Below are positions 1 through 5,009 of a stretch of DNA of 5,009 bases, in pieces. Position numbers and translations under genes: made by a program. Source of the DNA: an uncultured Lachnospiraceae bacterium (GTDB lineage Bacteria > Bacillota > Clostridia > Lachnospirales > Lachnospiraceae); the NCBI GenBank assembly GCA_905236365.1, contig CAJOPP010000160.1:1-5009 (forward strand), read 5' to 3'. Under the pieces are notes generated by a model. The model was not told the DNA's origin, did no database searches, and worked only from the letters and a program-made list of their open reading frames with translations. Every line of letters starts with the position of its first letter. Position 1 is the first letter of the stretch.

Positions 1-398
1 CGCCCGCCACGGATGAATATGGAAACGAGGTTCAAGAGGTCAGAATGAAACTAACGGACGAGGGGTTCTCCCCAGCGGTCATTGTGGTACAGCGTGATTT
101 GCCAGTGTATTGGAATATGGAAAATAACCTGGCAGATGCAGAAAAAGGAACAGATTTGCTGGTCCCTTACTATTCCACGCAGCTAACTTTAGGTGCTGGA
201 CTGAATCAGCTAAGTCTATATCCCACAGAGAGTTTTGATGTTTCAACCGGCGACAATCGTTTTTACTGCTATATCAAAGTGGTAGATGATTTGTCCGATG
301 TGGATGAATCCGCTATCCGGAAGGAAGTCAATGGCTATGAGCCTTTGATCTATCCGCTGGAGGTTTTTGAAAGCTCTGGAATGTCATGCTGCAATTAA
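1..398 (+). CDS. C-terminal part of a probable TauE/SafE-type metal-handling membrane protein, cupredoxin-like domain (partial, enters from left edge)
   Basis: The frame is open from base 3 at the window edge to a TAA at 396-398, giving about 131 codons with no start needed inside the window; the internal ATG at 45 is probably not the true start. The visible part has a beta-rich pattern: a stretch VRMKLTDEGFSPAVIVVQRD, then PVYWNMEN, then VPYYSTQLTLGAG and a late FYCYIKVVDD. This resembles the cupredoxin-like domain found at the C-terminus of clostridial sulfite-exporter-like (TauE/SafE) proteins that also carry heavy-metal-associated domains. The protein ends in SSGMSCCN, with a vicinal Cys pair that could bind a soft metal such as copper. 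The membrane part, if present, lies outside the window. Family assignment is from memory of similar C-termini and is moderate; metal binding is inference. The gene ends right against a broken winged-helix fragment. Confidence 0.55.
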   Translation, partial: PATDEYGNEVQEVRMKLTDEGFSPAVIVVQRDLPVYWNMENNLADAEKGTDLLVPYYSTQLTLGAGLNQLSLYPTESFDVSTGDNRFYCYIKVVDDLSDVDESAIRKEVNGYEPLIYPLEVFESSGMSCCN

Positions 399-537
399 TC
401 TGTTTTTCTGCCTGGAAGAACGGAAGGTGCTCGTCAGCGGACAGGAAATTCGCCTGACTGCCAGAGAATTCAATGCATTTCAGCTTCTCATTACAAACCA
501 CAGACAGGTCATGACGTTTGAAATGATTATTGACCTT
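367..537 (+). pseudogene. Fragment of an OmpR/PhoB-type winged-helix DNA-binding domain
   Basis: In a second frame overlapping the end of the previous gene, the translation contains LEERKVLVSGQEIRLTAREF followed by NAFQLLITNHRQVMTFEMII. This is the first half of the Trans_reg_C winged helix of OmpR/PhoB response regulators: the beta strands, the L-T-x-x-E-F motif and the first helices. Similarity stops after FEMIIDL, where the family continues with a V-W-G motif and the recognition helix. Exactly there the sequence enters the hairpin at 536. The frame stays open to a TAA at 625-627 but the tail is basic and unlike the family. No receiver domain precedes it; the earliest usable start is a TTG at 367 with GGAGG at 359-363, only 3 nt away, so normal translation is doubtful. 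Likely a dead remnant with both ends lost. Confidence 0.6.
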
Positions 538-561
538 CAAGACTCGCGAGCGAGTCTTGAA
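536..561. repeat. Perfect 11-bp inverted repeat, left hairpin of the element
   Basis: Arms TTCAAGACTCG (536-546) and CGAGTCTTGAA (551-561) are exact reverse complements around the 4-nt loop CGAG. It lies exactly where winged-helix similarity is lost. There is no T-run after either arm long enough to favour a simple terminator. Confidence 0.85.
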
Positions 562-667
562 AAACGAGCAGGCAGAAGAGTAACGCAAAGAAGATACAAG
601 GAGTACCGTTTTTTAGAGGATCGGTAATGATGCTTGCGACACCGACCTGTTGGGCGAGCAGTGAGAA

Positions 668-683
668 AGCCCTTTTGAGGGCT
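668..683. repeat. Small 6-bp hairpin inside the element
   Basis: Arms AGCCCT (668-673) and AGGGCT (678-683) flank the loop TTTG. It sits 7 bp from the larger hairpin at 691-713, so the two together may form the folded end of the element. Confidence 0.6.
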
Positions 684-690
684 AATAACA

Positions 691-713
691 AACCACCAGT
701 TCAACTGGTGGTT
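691..713. repeat. Perfect 11-bp inverted repeat, right hairpin of the element
   Basis: Arms AACCACCAGTT (691-701) and AACTGGTGGTT (703-713) are exact reverse complements around a single central base, C702. This long, nearly loop-less palindrome is typical of IS200/IS605-type terminal structures. Similarity to a LysR-type protein on the minus strand begins a few bases to its right. Confidence 0.85.
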
Positions 714-718
714 GATGA

Positions 719-883
719 CTTATGGATTTCTCCTGCAATGCAGGAAAGATGATGAAAGGCGAGAGATTCCCCGGCACCGATGTGTATTTCTCCAGACATG
801 GAATTTTTTGCCTGACTGAGTGAAGATGCATTTTGTTTGTGCAACTTGACGAGCAAAAACGTTCGTTGCATACTTTTGACATC
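719..883 (-). pseudogene. Fragment of a LysR-type transcriptional regulator (start of the effector-binding domain)
   Basis: One minus-strand frame, open from 883 down to a stop inside the hairpin at 691-713, reads SLSQAKNSMSGEIHIGAGES and then LAFHHLSCIAGEIHK. The pattern of a linker, G-E-I-x-I-G-x-G-E-S and a following helix is the start of the LysR substrate-binding domain, just after the linker helix. The N-terminal helix-turn-helix is missing: the upstream part of the frame does not look like the family and there is a stop at 884-886. The rest of the effector domain is lost where the hairpin element begins. At most about 55 codons survive, of which about 35 are recognisable. It lies on the same strand as, and downstream of, the aldo/keto reductase remnant, beyond that gene's terminator. 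The call rests on one short motif and is moderate. Confidence 0.42.
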
Positions 884-910
884 CTAATCTTTGTAGGAGA
901 CGAAGTTTCC

Positions 911-945
911 TGTAAAAAACGGAGAATGAACATAGTCATTCTCCG
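911..945 (-). terminator. Rho-independent terminator for the aldo/keto reductase transcript
   Basis: On the minus strand CGGAGAATGA (945-936) and TCATTCTCCG (929-920) form a perfect 10-bp stem around a 6-nt loop, followed at once by TTTTTTAC (919-912). It starts 35 bp past the TAG of the reductase remnant (980-982), the expected place for its terminator, so the 3' end of that gene is in its original context. Confidence 0.85.
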
Positions 946-979
946 CTCCATTAACCGCCAGACATTGCAGTCTTGCTCC

Positions 980-1201
980 CTATTCATAGTGCACCGCAAC
1001 CGCCTTTAAATTCTCAATAATCGGCAGATGCTGTGGACAGACACGCTCGCACTGGGCACATCCGATACAATCCCCTGCTTTTCCAAATTTCTTGGTCAGA
1101 TTGGCGTAATTTGTAAAGTTAATCGTCCAGTCCTTTTCTTCCAGATGTTCCCGCATATCTTCATTGTAAATCGAAAAATACTGAGGAATCGCAATTATCG
1201 G
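980..1201 (-). pseudogene. 3' remnant of an aldo/keto reductase with C-terminal 4Fe-4S domain
   Basis: On the minus strand the frame opens after a TAA at 1202-1204 and ends in a TAG at 980-982, about 73 codons. It reads IIAIPQYFSIYNEDMREHLE, later NFTNYANLTKKFGKAGDCIG, and then the ferredoxin motif CIGCAQCERVCPQHLPI, that is C-x2-C-x2-C-x3-C-P, ending in AVAVHYE. This matches the C-terminus of the COG1453-type predicted oxidoreductases, an NADPH-dependent aldo/keto reductase barrel joined to a domain with two 4Fe-4S sites. The fragment starts just after the position where the family has its first Cys cluster, so only the second cluster is left, and the whole catalytic barrel is missing. There is no start codon with a ribosome site. 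Natural stop and terminator survive, so this is a 5'-truncated pseudogene rather than a sequencing-edge partial. Confidence 0.72.
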
Positions 1202-1290
1202 TTAATCCAATATTCTCATCTTATCACAAATGTCCATTAAGATACACTGAAAATCAACCTCGACTGTTTATAAAAATGTGTACATGTCAA
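1202..1290. other. Short AT-rich gap between the chemoreceptor stop and the reductase remnant
   Basis: This 89-bp stretch lies downstream of the chemoreceptor gene on its strand. I see no strong hairpin plus T-run, no reading frame of note and no recognisable RNA gene. The 5' break of the reductase remnant lies at its left edge, so a deletion or insertion junction is likely near 1200-1205. Confidence 0.5.
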
Positions 1291-3177
1291 TTACGACTCA
1301 ACGATTCCCATAAGCTGAGTAGTGATATCACCCATGTCGGAAGAAATCTTCTTACTGTTGTGCGAAATCTCTATGTTAGTATCAACAACGCTTTCAATCT
1401 TATGGATCTCATCGACTGCCTTATGCACAATCGTTACATTTCTGCGCACCATTCTTGCAATTTCTTCAACATCTACATTCACTATACCAATCGCATCAAC
1501 TACCGAATCAAATGCTTCCACCGTGCTATGTGTAATTGTTTTTCCATTCTCAACAGCTTTGATCGAGTTCATAATAAGAGCATCTGTTTCCTTAGCAGCC
1601 TGCGCACTTCTTGTTGCCAGTTCACCGACCTGTGTTGCAACAACCGCAAATCCAAGTCCTGTTTCACCTGCTCTGGCAGCCTCTATTGAAGCATTCAGCG
1701 CAAGAAGATTGGTTTGACTTGCAATGGAATCAATCTCATCAATGATCTTTTCAATCTGCATAGAAATCTCACTGATATTATGAATAGATTCACTAAGTAC
1801 CCCCATTTGTGACTGGGTATCCTTCAGCTTATCTACAGCACCTTCAGTTGTTGTAATTACCTTCACGGTCTCGTTAGCACTTGCATTAAGCTCTGTCTCG
1901 AGATCATTTAATACATTTTCCAGATCATATACGGCTTTCTTCTGTTCTTCTGTACCATTGTATATCTCATCAGCACCGTTCATTGTTGCAGAAGAAACAC
2001 TTTCAAGGTCTCTGCATGCATTCTTGACATTATCAATGATCTTAATATTGTTCTCCATGTCGTCCTTCTGTTGTTCAAGCAGTTGCTCGTTGCGCTCGAG
2101 ACTCTGCTTAATACCATCAACCATTGTATTGATACTCGAAGACAACCTCACGAATTCCGGACTGCTATTTTCATTCACCACTATATCAAAATTACCCTCG
2201 GCAATCCTATGCATTGAATCATCAATATTGTTAATGCCTGTAACAATATTTCTGTCAACGGTACGGTTGATTACACTGATCAGTACAAGGAATACTATCA
2301 AAAGACTTATAAATACAATGATCAACTGATTGGTTCGCGTAGAGTAGTATTCTCTGTTCGGCATAAATGTTCCCACAATGATATCATTATATGCTGAAGC
2401 TACATAATGTCCTCTCTTGCCTTCAACCTTAGCAACGCCCTTCTCCTTATTAATGTCTGTGGACAATCCGGCATCCGCTGCGGAGGTTCCCACAAGTGCC
2501 TCGTCCGGATGAGCCAGAATATTGCCTGTAGCCGCATCGATGGCATATATGTAACCTGTATTACCGAAGTCAATATCACGCAGAACCACATCGATCTGCG
2601 TACTTGCAAGTGTCTGTTCCAAAATCTCAGGACGAATCCCGACCTGAACTAAGCCCTTTGCATCCTTTCTGGCAACACCTATATACTGTACCATGATTCC
2701 CGCTGCTGCATTCTGCTGTGGTTCCTGAACGATCTCGATAGAAGGATCGTCTATGATAACCAGAAATGCTGCTGACTGTTCACCGCTTCCCATATCAAAA
2801 CCTATATAGGCATCAACAGTGCTGTGCGTAATGATTCCATCTTTGTCGATAACATGCAGCTCATTCACCATCAGTCTTTCACAAATCTCATTAAGTTTTC
2901 CCGGTGTGTCAAGTATACTCGGGTCTGTTTCAAGCATATCTGCAAACGCTCTTGACTTAGCCAGATTATTCTCTCCAAGATTCTCAGTAAGTTTCTTAAT
3001 TTCCTCGTCATTGCTCTCAAGTTTCTCTTTGACAGATTCCAGCTTATCTTTACTTTGCCTGTAATTACTGTTCTGTGTCAGAAAAGTCTGAAAACCAAAA
3101 AGAACAACCATAATGATACACAATGCAGCTACCATATAGGTAACAAGACGCTTTGTAAACATTGTTTTCATATGCAT
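1291..3177 (-). CDS. Methyl-accepting chemotaxis protein (transmembrane, Cache-type sensor, HAMP, MCP signalling domain)
   Basis: A 628-residue chemoreceptor that would sense an extracellular ligand and control CheA through CheW. Order: short cytoplasmic N-terminus; TM1 about 11-33; extracellular sensor about 34-284, opening with a charged helical stretch (40-66) and containing GYIYAIDAATGNILAHPDEA (208-227), typical of a Cache fold; TM2 about 285-304; HAMP about 305-357; cytoplasmic coiled coil to the end. The signalling hairpin is clear: IASQTNLLALNASIEAARAG (485-504) then FAVVA (510-514). About 140 and 128 residues flank the tip, so both arms are long and similar. The tip is slightly unusual: the usual G-R-G-F is GLGF (Leu508). 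No CheR-tethering pentapeptide is seen at the C-terminus (LMGIVES). GGAGG at 3182-3186 supports the ATG at 3177; the ATG at 3171 (residue 3) is an alternative. It follows a SARP-like regulator by 111 bp and probably has its own promoter. The ligand is unknown. Confidence 0.95.
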   Translation of the reverse strand: MHMKTMFTKRLVTYMVAALCIIMVVLFGFQTFLTQNSNYRQSKDKLESVKEKLESNDEEIKKLTENLGENNLAKSRAFADMLETDPSILDTPGKLNEICERLMVNELHVIDKDGIITHSTVDAYIGFDMGSGEQSAAFLVIIDDPSIEIVQEPQQNAAAGIMVQYIGVARKDAKGLVQVGIRPEILEQTLASTQIDVVLRDIDFGNTGYIYAIDAATGNILAHPDEALVGTSAADAGLSTDINKEKGVAKVEGKRGHYVASAYNDIIVGTFMPNREYYSTRTNQLIIVFISLLIVFLVLISVINRTVDRNIVTGINNIDDSMHRIAEGNFDIVVNENSSPEFVRLSSSINTMVDGIKQSLERNEQLLEQQKDDMENNIKIIDNVKNACRDLESVSSATMNGADEIYNGTEEQKKAVYDLENVLNDLETELNASANETVKVITTTEGAVDKLKDTQSQMGVLSESIHNISEISMQIEKIIDEIDSIASQTNLLALNASIEAARAGETGLGFAVVATQVGELATRSAQAAKETDALIMNSIKAVENGKTITHSTVEAFDSVVDAIGIVNVDVEEIARMVRRNVTIVHKAVDEIHKIESVVDTNIEISHNSKKISSDMGDITTQLMGIVES

Positions 3178-3181
3178 AGCA

Positions 3182-3186
3182 CCTCC
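3182..3186 (-). promoter_or_regulatory. Ribosome binding site of the chemoreceptor gene
   Basis: GGAGG followed by TG on the minus strand is a strong anti-16S match. It lies 4 nt from the ATG at 3175-3177 and 10 nt from the ATG at 3169-3171, so it does not decide cleanly between the two starts. Confidence 0.75.
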
Positions 3187-3206
3187 ACAAAATTATACTA
3201 CTTGTC

Positions 3207-3212
3207 ATTATA
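3207..3212 (-). promoter_or_regulatory. -10 box of the probable chemoreceptor promoter
   Basis: A perfect TATAAT on the minus strand, giving an expected start near 3200 and a leader of roughly 23 nt carrying the GGAGG. No good TTGACA lies 16-18 bp upstream; the -35 region is occupied by the tandem repeat at 3220-3241. A weak -35 with activator sites overlapping it is typical of activator-dependent promoters. Confidence 0.6.
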
Positions 3213-3219
3213 CACTACA

Positions 3220-3241
3220 AACCGTCTGTAAAGCGTCTGTA
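3220..3241 (-). promoter_or_regulatory. Tandem 11-bp direct repeat, candidate SARP-type regulator binding site
   Basis: On the minus strand TACAGACGCTT (3241-3231) is followed without a gap by TACAGACGGTT (3230-3220), 10 of 11 bases identical. The 3' copy ends 7 bp before the TATAAT box. Known SARP activators bind direct heptamer repeats at 11-bp spacing next to the -10 box, replacing the -35 contact. The gene just upstream encodes a SARP-like winged-helix response regulator, so it is the obvious candidate to bind here. The repeat is seen directly; its binding partner is inference. Confidence 0.6.
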
Positions 3242-3288
3242 TTTTGTGCCATTTTAATAACGTATTGAAAAATATTTGTTGATTATAT

Positions 3289-4056
3289 CTAGAATTCTAT
3301 TCCGGCATGCGTTATCTCTGCCCAGCTGTACTGGCTCATATACTCACCGCGATATTGATTCATTGCACCGGGCATTCCTGCAAGCCAGTCAAGATAATCA
3401 CATGAAACCCTGCTGATATCTATTCCCAACGCCCCCCACTGTTTGATAAAAATATCTTCACACCCGTATTTTTTGAAGGTGTCAAACATGTCCTTTCTTA
3501 TGGTGCGGAGATACGATCCGCTGACCTCACATTCCCACAATGCCGCAACAACCTCATCATTGGTGCACATTGTTCTGCGGTCTACCATATATGCCAGATA
3601 TTCTTTGGTCTTACCGTATTTGAAATCGATGGGTTCTCCGTCAATATACACCTCAAAATTACCGAAACATTGGAATAATACTTTTCCCCTGGAAACACTT
3701 ACAGGATGTCTGAGGTTATCAAGCTCTGTCCTCACTGCATCAGAGGTAATCGGCTTCATAAGATATCCGCTTGCATGGATGGCAAATGCTTCCCCCATAT
3801 AGTCAGAATATTCCGTTGCAAATATAATATTGATAAAGGGATTTTCCATTTTCATCCGCTTTGCTAATTCAATACCATTGATTTCCGGCATTTGTATCTC
3901 CATAAATGCTATCTCGCACGGAGCTTCCTTAATATAGTCCAACGCCTCCGTGCTTCTTTGAAACGGATGCACAACAGCTTTCGGTTCCGCTTTATAAATT
4001 GCATCCACCAACGCTTTGAGCGATGTAATCTTATCATCTACAGCAATTATATCCAT
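3289..4056 (-). CDS. Response regulator with receiver domain (phospho-acceptor Asp replaced by Glu) and SARP-like winged helix
   Basis: A 255-residue protein when started at the ATG at 4054-4056. GGAG at 4065-4068, 8 nt away, and the domain start MDIIAVDD support this over the ATG at 4098, which has no good ribosome site. Residues 1-115 form a receiver: acidic pair Asp7-Asp8, switch Thr81 (FATEYSDY) and Lys101 (LMKPI). The phospho-acceptor site reads EIAFMEIQMPEINGIELA with Glu53 (GAG, 3898-3900) where Asp is expected. Residues about 124-218 form a SARP/OmpR-like winged helix, starting VLFQCFGNFEVYIDGEPIDF and including EVVAALWE. The tail, with YRGEYMSQYSWAE, matches the short end of clostridial SARP-like (COG3947-type) regulators rather than a full BTAD domain, so the length looks natural. 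No histidine kinase gene is beside it. Likely a DNA-binding regulator of the downstream chemoreceptor gene; Glu may mimic phosphorylation. Confidence 0.9.
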   Translation of the reverse strand: MDIIAVDDKITSLKALVDAIYKAEPKAVVHPFQRSTEALDYIKEAPCEIAFMEIQMPEINGIELAKRMKMENPFINIIFATEYSDYMGEAFAIHASGYLMKPITSDAVRTELDNLRHPVSVSRGKVLFQCFGNFEVYIDGEPIDFKYGKTKEYLAYMVDRRTMCTNDEVVAALWECEVSGSYLRTIRKDMFDTFKKYGCEDIFIKQWGALGIDISRVSCDYLDWLAGMPGAMNQYRGEYMSQYSWAEITHAGIEF

Positions 4057-4064
4057 ATCATTTT

Positions 4065-4068
4065 CTCC
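4065..4068 (-). promoter_or_regulatory. Ribosome binding site deciding the regulator start
   Basis: GGAG on the minus strand lies 8 nt before the ATG at 4054-4056. The longer in-frame ATG at 4096-4098 lacks a comparable site, so the shorter 255-residue form is preferred. Confidence 0.65.
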
Positions 4069-4112
4069 ATCATTTATAATGTACCTAAACACTTGCATAA
4101 CTCTTTGTTATT

Positions 4113-4121
4113 AGTATATCA
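4113..4121 (-). promoter_or_regulatory. Possible extended -10 promoter of the regulator gene
   Basis: TGATATACT on the minus strand fits the extended -10 form TGnTATAAT with one mismatch. It would start transcription near 4105, about 50 nt before the regulator start codon. No convincing -35 box is present, and the 11-bp repeat found before the chemoreceptor gene is not seen here. Confidence 0.35.
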
Positions 4122-4231
4122 TGATGTGGGTGTTAAAAGTAATTAATTTACCCATAAAATTTGTACTTTGATAACTGAATAAAGCTATGCATAATGCCTC
4201 ATTTGTAGTAAAATATTGATATACCAATTAA

Positions 4232-4339
4232 CTGGCTTGGAGGTACGAACCTGTAACGGGCGAAGACCTCATTCACACCTGTATGACCAGGCTCGCTGAC
4301 AATATCGCAAAATTTATGGAAATAGAACAATCTTGTTAA
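4232..4339 (+). pseudogene. N-proximal fragment of an IS1182-like transposase
   Basis: A 35-codon stretch between TAA stops (4229-4231 and 4337-4339) reads RYEPVTGEDLIHTCMTRLAD followed by NIAKFMEIEQSC. It resembles the segment G-E-D-x-x-H-x ... I-A-x-x-M that lies in the first third of IS1182-type transposases, before the R-M-D-S-x-M region. The rest of the transposase continues just downstream in another frame (from 4326), so the two pieces belong to one broken gene with DNA lost between them. Nothing transposase-like is seen to the left of 4230, so the 5' end of the insertion sequence is missing too. Confidence 0.5.
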
Positions 4340-5009
4340 AAAGATAGATCGTGATGGTCATACGTACATAATCAAAGGATTAGAAGACTATTGTGACCCG
4401 AATAACCGGAATAAAGTAGTCTATTATGAAAGAAAAATGCCTCAATCTGAACGTATTCATAAGGTCATAAATGATGCAACCTTTCGGATAAAGGCAAATA
4501 AACAGCACAGAGGATATGTTGCAAATCTTATTGAAACGGTGGATGCAAAAGGATCCGTCATAACAGATTACCAGTATGATGTAAACACCCGAAGCGATGT
4601 ATCTTTTATCAAAGAAATCATTGAAGATTCTGCAATCTCTGAAGAAGCAGTGGTCGTCATTACGGATGGTGCTTACAATACACAGGAAATTCAGGAACTG
4701 GCTGCCGGGAAAAATATAGGAGTTTTATCTACAGGACTGATTGGCAGAAAAGGAAATCCGATTATTACTAAATTTTCGGTTAATGATAAAACGAATACCA
4801 TCACATTGTGTCCGGAAGGGCATACACCAAAAAGTAGCTCTTATATCAAACAGAGTAACAGCATACGGGTATCTTTTCATTGTGAGCAGTGTAAAAACTG
4901 TCCTCAGTTTGAAGAATGTAAACCTGCTATGAAAAAACGGACTACTGTCAAACTCCTTTCATTAAATGCAAGGAAAAATTTGATAGATGCTAATGCCATA
5001 CTCAATGAA
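4326..5009 (+). pseudogene. IS1182-like DDE transposase, broken, runs off the right edge
   Basis: An open frame of 228 codons from just after a TAG (4323-4325) to the window end; the first ATG is at 4437. It carries DRDGHTYIIKGLEDYCDPNN, then FRIKANKQHRGYVANLIETV, VITDGAYNTQE with a likely catalytic Asp, GVLSTGLIGRK, TLCPEGHTPKSS, and a Cys-rich patch CEQCKNCPQFEEC. This is the order of the DDE_Tnp_1-type core of IS1182-like transposases, enzymes that cut and join insertion-sequence ends. Two signs of decay: the N-proximal piece is in a different frame (join near 4326-4340), and HKVINDATFRIK brings a region that should lie well before the catalytic core directly onto it, where relatives have a longer linker ending D-P-D-A-T-Y/F-R. 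That suggests an in-frame internal deletion. The last DDE residue and the C-terminus are outside the window. Probably inactive. Confidence 0.75.

Larger units (their letters stand above)
536..718 (-). mobile_element. Hairpin-ended, transposase-less IS200/IS605-like remnant (PATE-type)
   Basis: A non-coding stretch bounded by two near-perfect hairpins, one at 536-561 and one at 691-713, with a third small hairpin at 668-683. Subterminal imperfect or perfect hairpins instead of inverted repeats are the hallmark of IS200/IS605 ends, and short derivatives without tnpA are known as palindrome-associated transposable elements. Homology to a winged-helix protein stops at its left edge, and homology to a LysR-type protein on the opposite strand stops at its right edge, which supports a discrete inserted or recombined unit. 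Orientation (minus strand) is a guess from the order of the two hairpins near 668-713, which read like an IS200-type left end on the minus strand. No transposase frame is present. It could instead be the end of a larger, deleted IS605/TnpB element. Confidence 0.42.

Noticed and set aside
536..718. Group II intron or CRISPR-like structure
   Set aside because: No domain V-type sequence, no reverse transcriptase frame, and the hairpins are not repeats of one another at regular spacing.
731..745. Perfect 7-bp palindrome TCCTGCA/TGCAGGA around one base
   Set aside because: It lies inside the coding motif of the LysR-like fragment and has no T-run, so it is likely chance.
840..870. Imperfect hairpin TGCAAC...GTTGCA
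   Set aside because: Only six outer pairs with a large, poorly paired interior; not enough for a terminator, element end or RNA.
682..999. 105-codon minus-strand frame across the element, terminator and reductase stop
   Set aside because: It runs through a terminator hairpin and two unrelated remnants, has no ribosome site and no recognisable motif. A different frame carries the LysR-like motif.
1028..1240. 70-codon plus-strand frame
   Set aside because: It is the opposite strand of the reductase remnant, whose ferredoxin Cys motif is convincing.
1322..3064. Several plus-strand frames of 80-137 codons opposite the chemoreceptor
   Set aside because: They are antisense shadows of a clear 628-residue gene and carry only low-complexity Ser/Leu-rich sequence.
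3192..3197. Second TATAAT on the minus strand before the chemoreceptor
   Set aside because: It would place the transcription start on the GGAGG ribosome site, leaving almost no leader. The upstream TATAAT at 3207-3212 fits better.
4741..4932. 63-codon plus-strand frame
   Set aside because: It overlaps the transposase core in another frame; the transposase motifs and Cys patch are in the frame running to the window edge.

Overview
The window looks like accessory DNA from a low-to-moderate GC Firmicute, most likely a Clostridia/Lachnospiraceae-type gut bacterium. This rests on strong GGAGG ribosome sites, TATAAT-type -10 boxes, a SARP-like response regulator of clostridial style, and protein fragments that resemble Lachnospiraceae families. 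The family calls come from reading motifs by eye, with no database search.

Left part (1-1290): gene debris. A forward gene enters from the left edge and ends at 398; it is probably the C-terminus of a metal-handling TauE/SafE-type membrane protein with a cupredoxin-like domain. Next comes a fragment of an OmpR/PhoB-type winged-helix domain. It is cut off at a roughly 180-bp hairpin-ended sequence (536-718) that looks like a transposase-less IS200/IS605-type element. On the other side of that element, on the minus strand, lie a small LysR-like fragment, a clear intrinsic terminator, and the last ~73 codons of an iron-sulfur aldo/keto reductase.

Middle part (1291-4121): the only intact genes, both on the minus strand and transcribed right to left. 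First is a receiver plus SARP-like winged-helix response regulator (3289-4056) whose phospho-acceptor Asp is replaced by Glu. Then comes a 628-residue transmembrane methyl-accepting chemotaxis protein (1291-3177). The 111-bp gap between them holds a tandem 11-bp direct repeat placed 7 bp upstream of a perfect TATAAT box, which is the arrangement SARP-type activators use. The simplest model is that the regulator acts, perhaps without phosphorylation, on the promoter of the chemoreceptor gene and sets how much receptor the cell makes.

Right part (4230-5009): a decayed forward transposase of the IS1182-like DDE type. It carries a frameshift at an internal deletion and probably a second in-frame deletion, and it runs off the right edge. 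Debris on both sides makes the regulator/receptor pair look like an island in a remodelled region.
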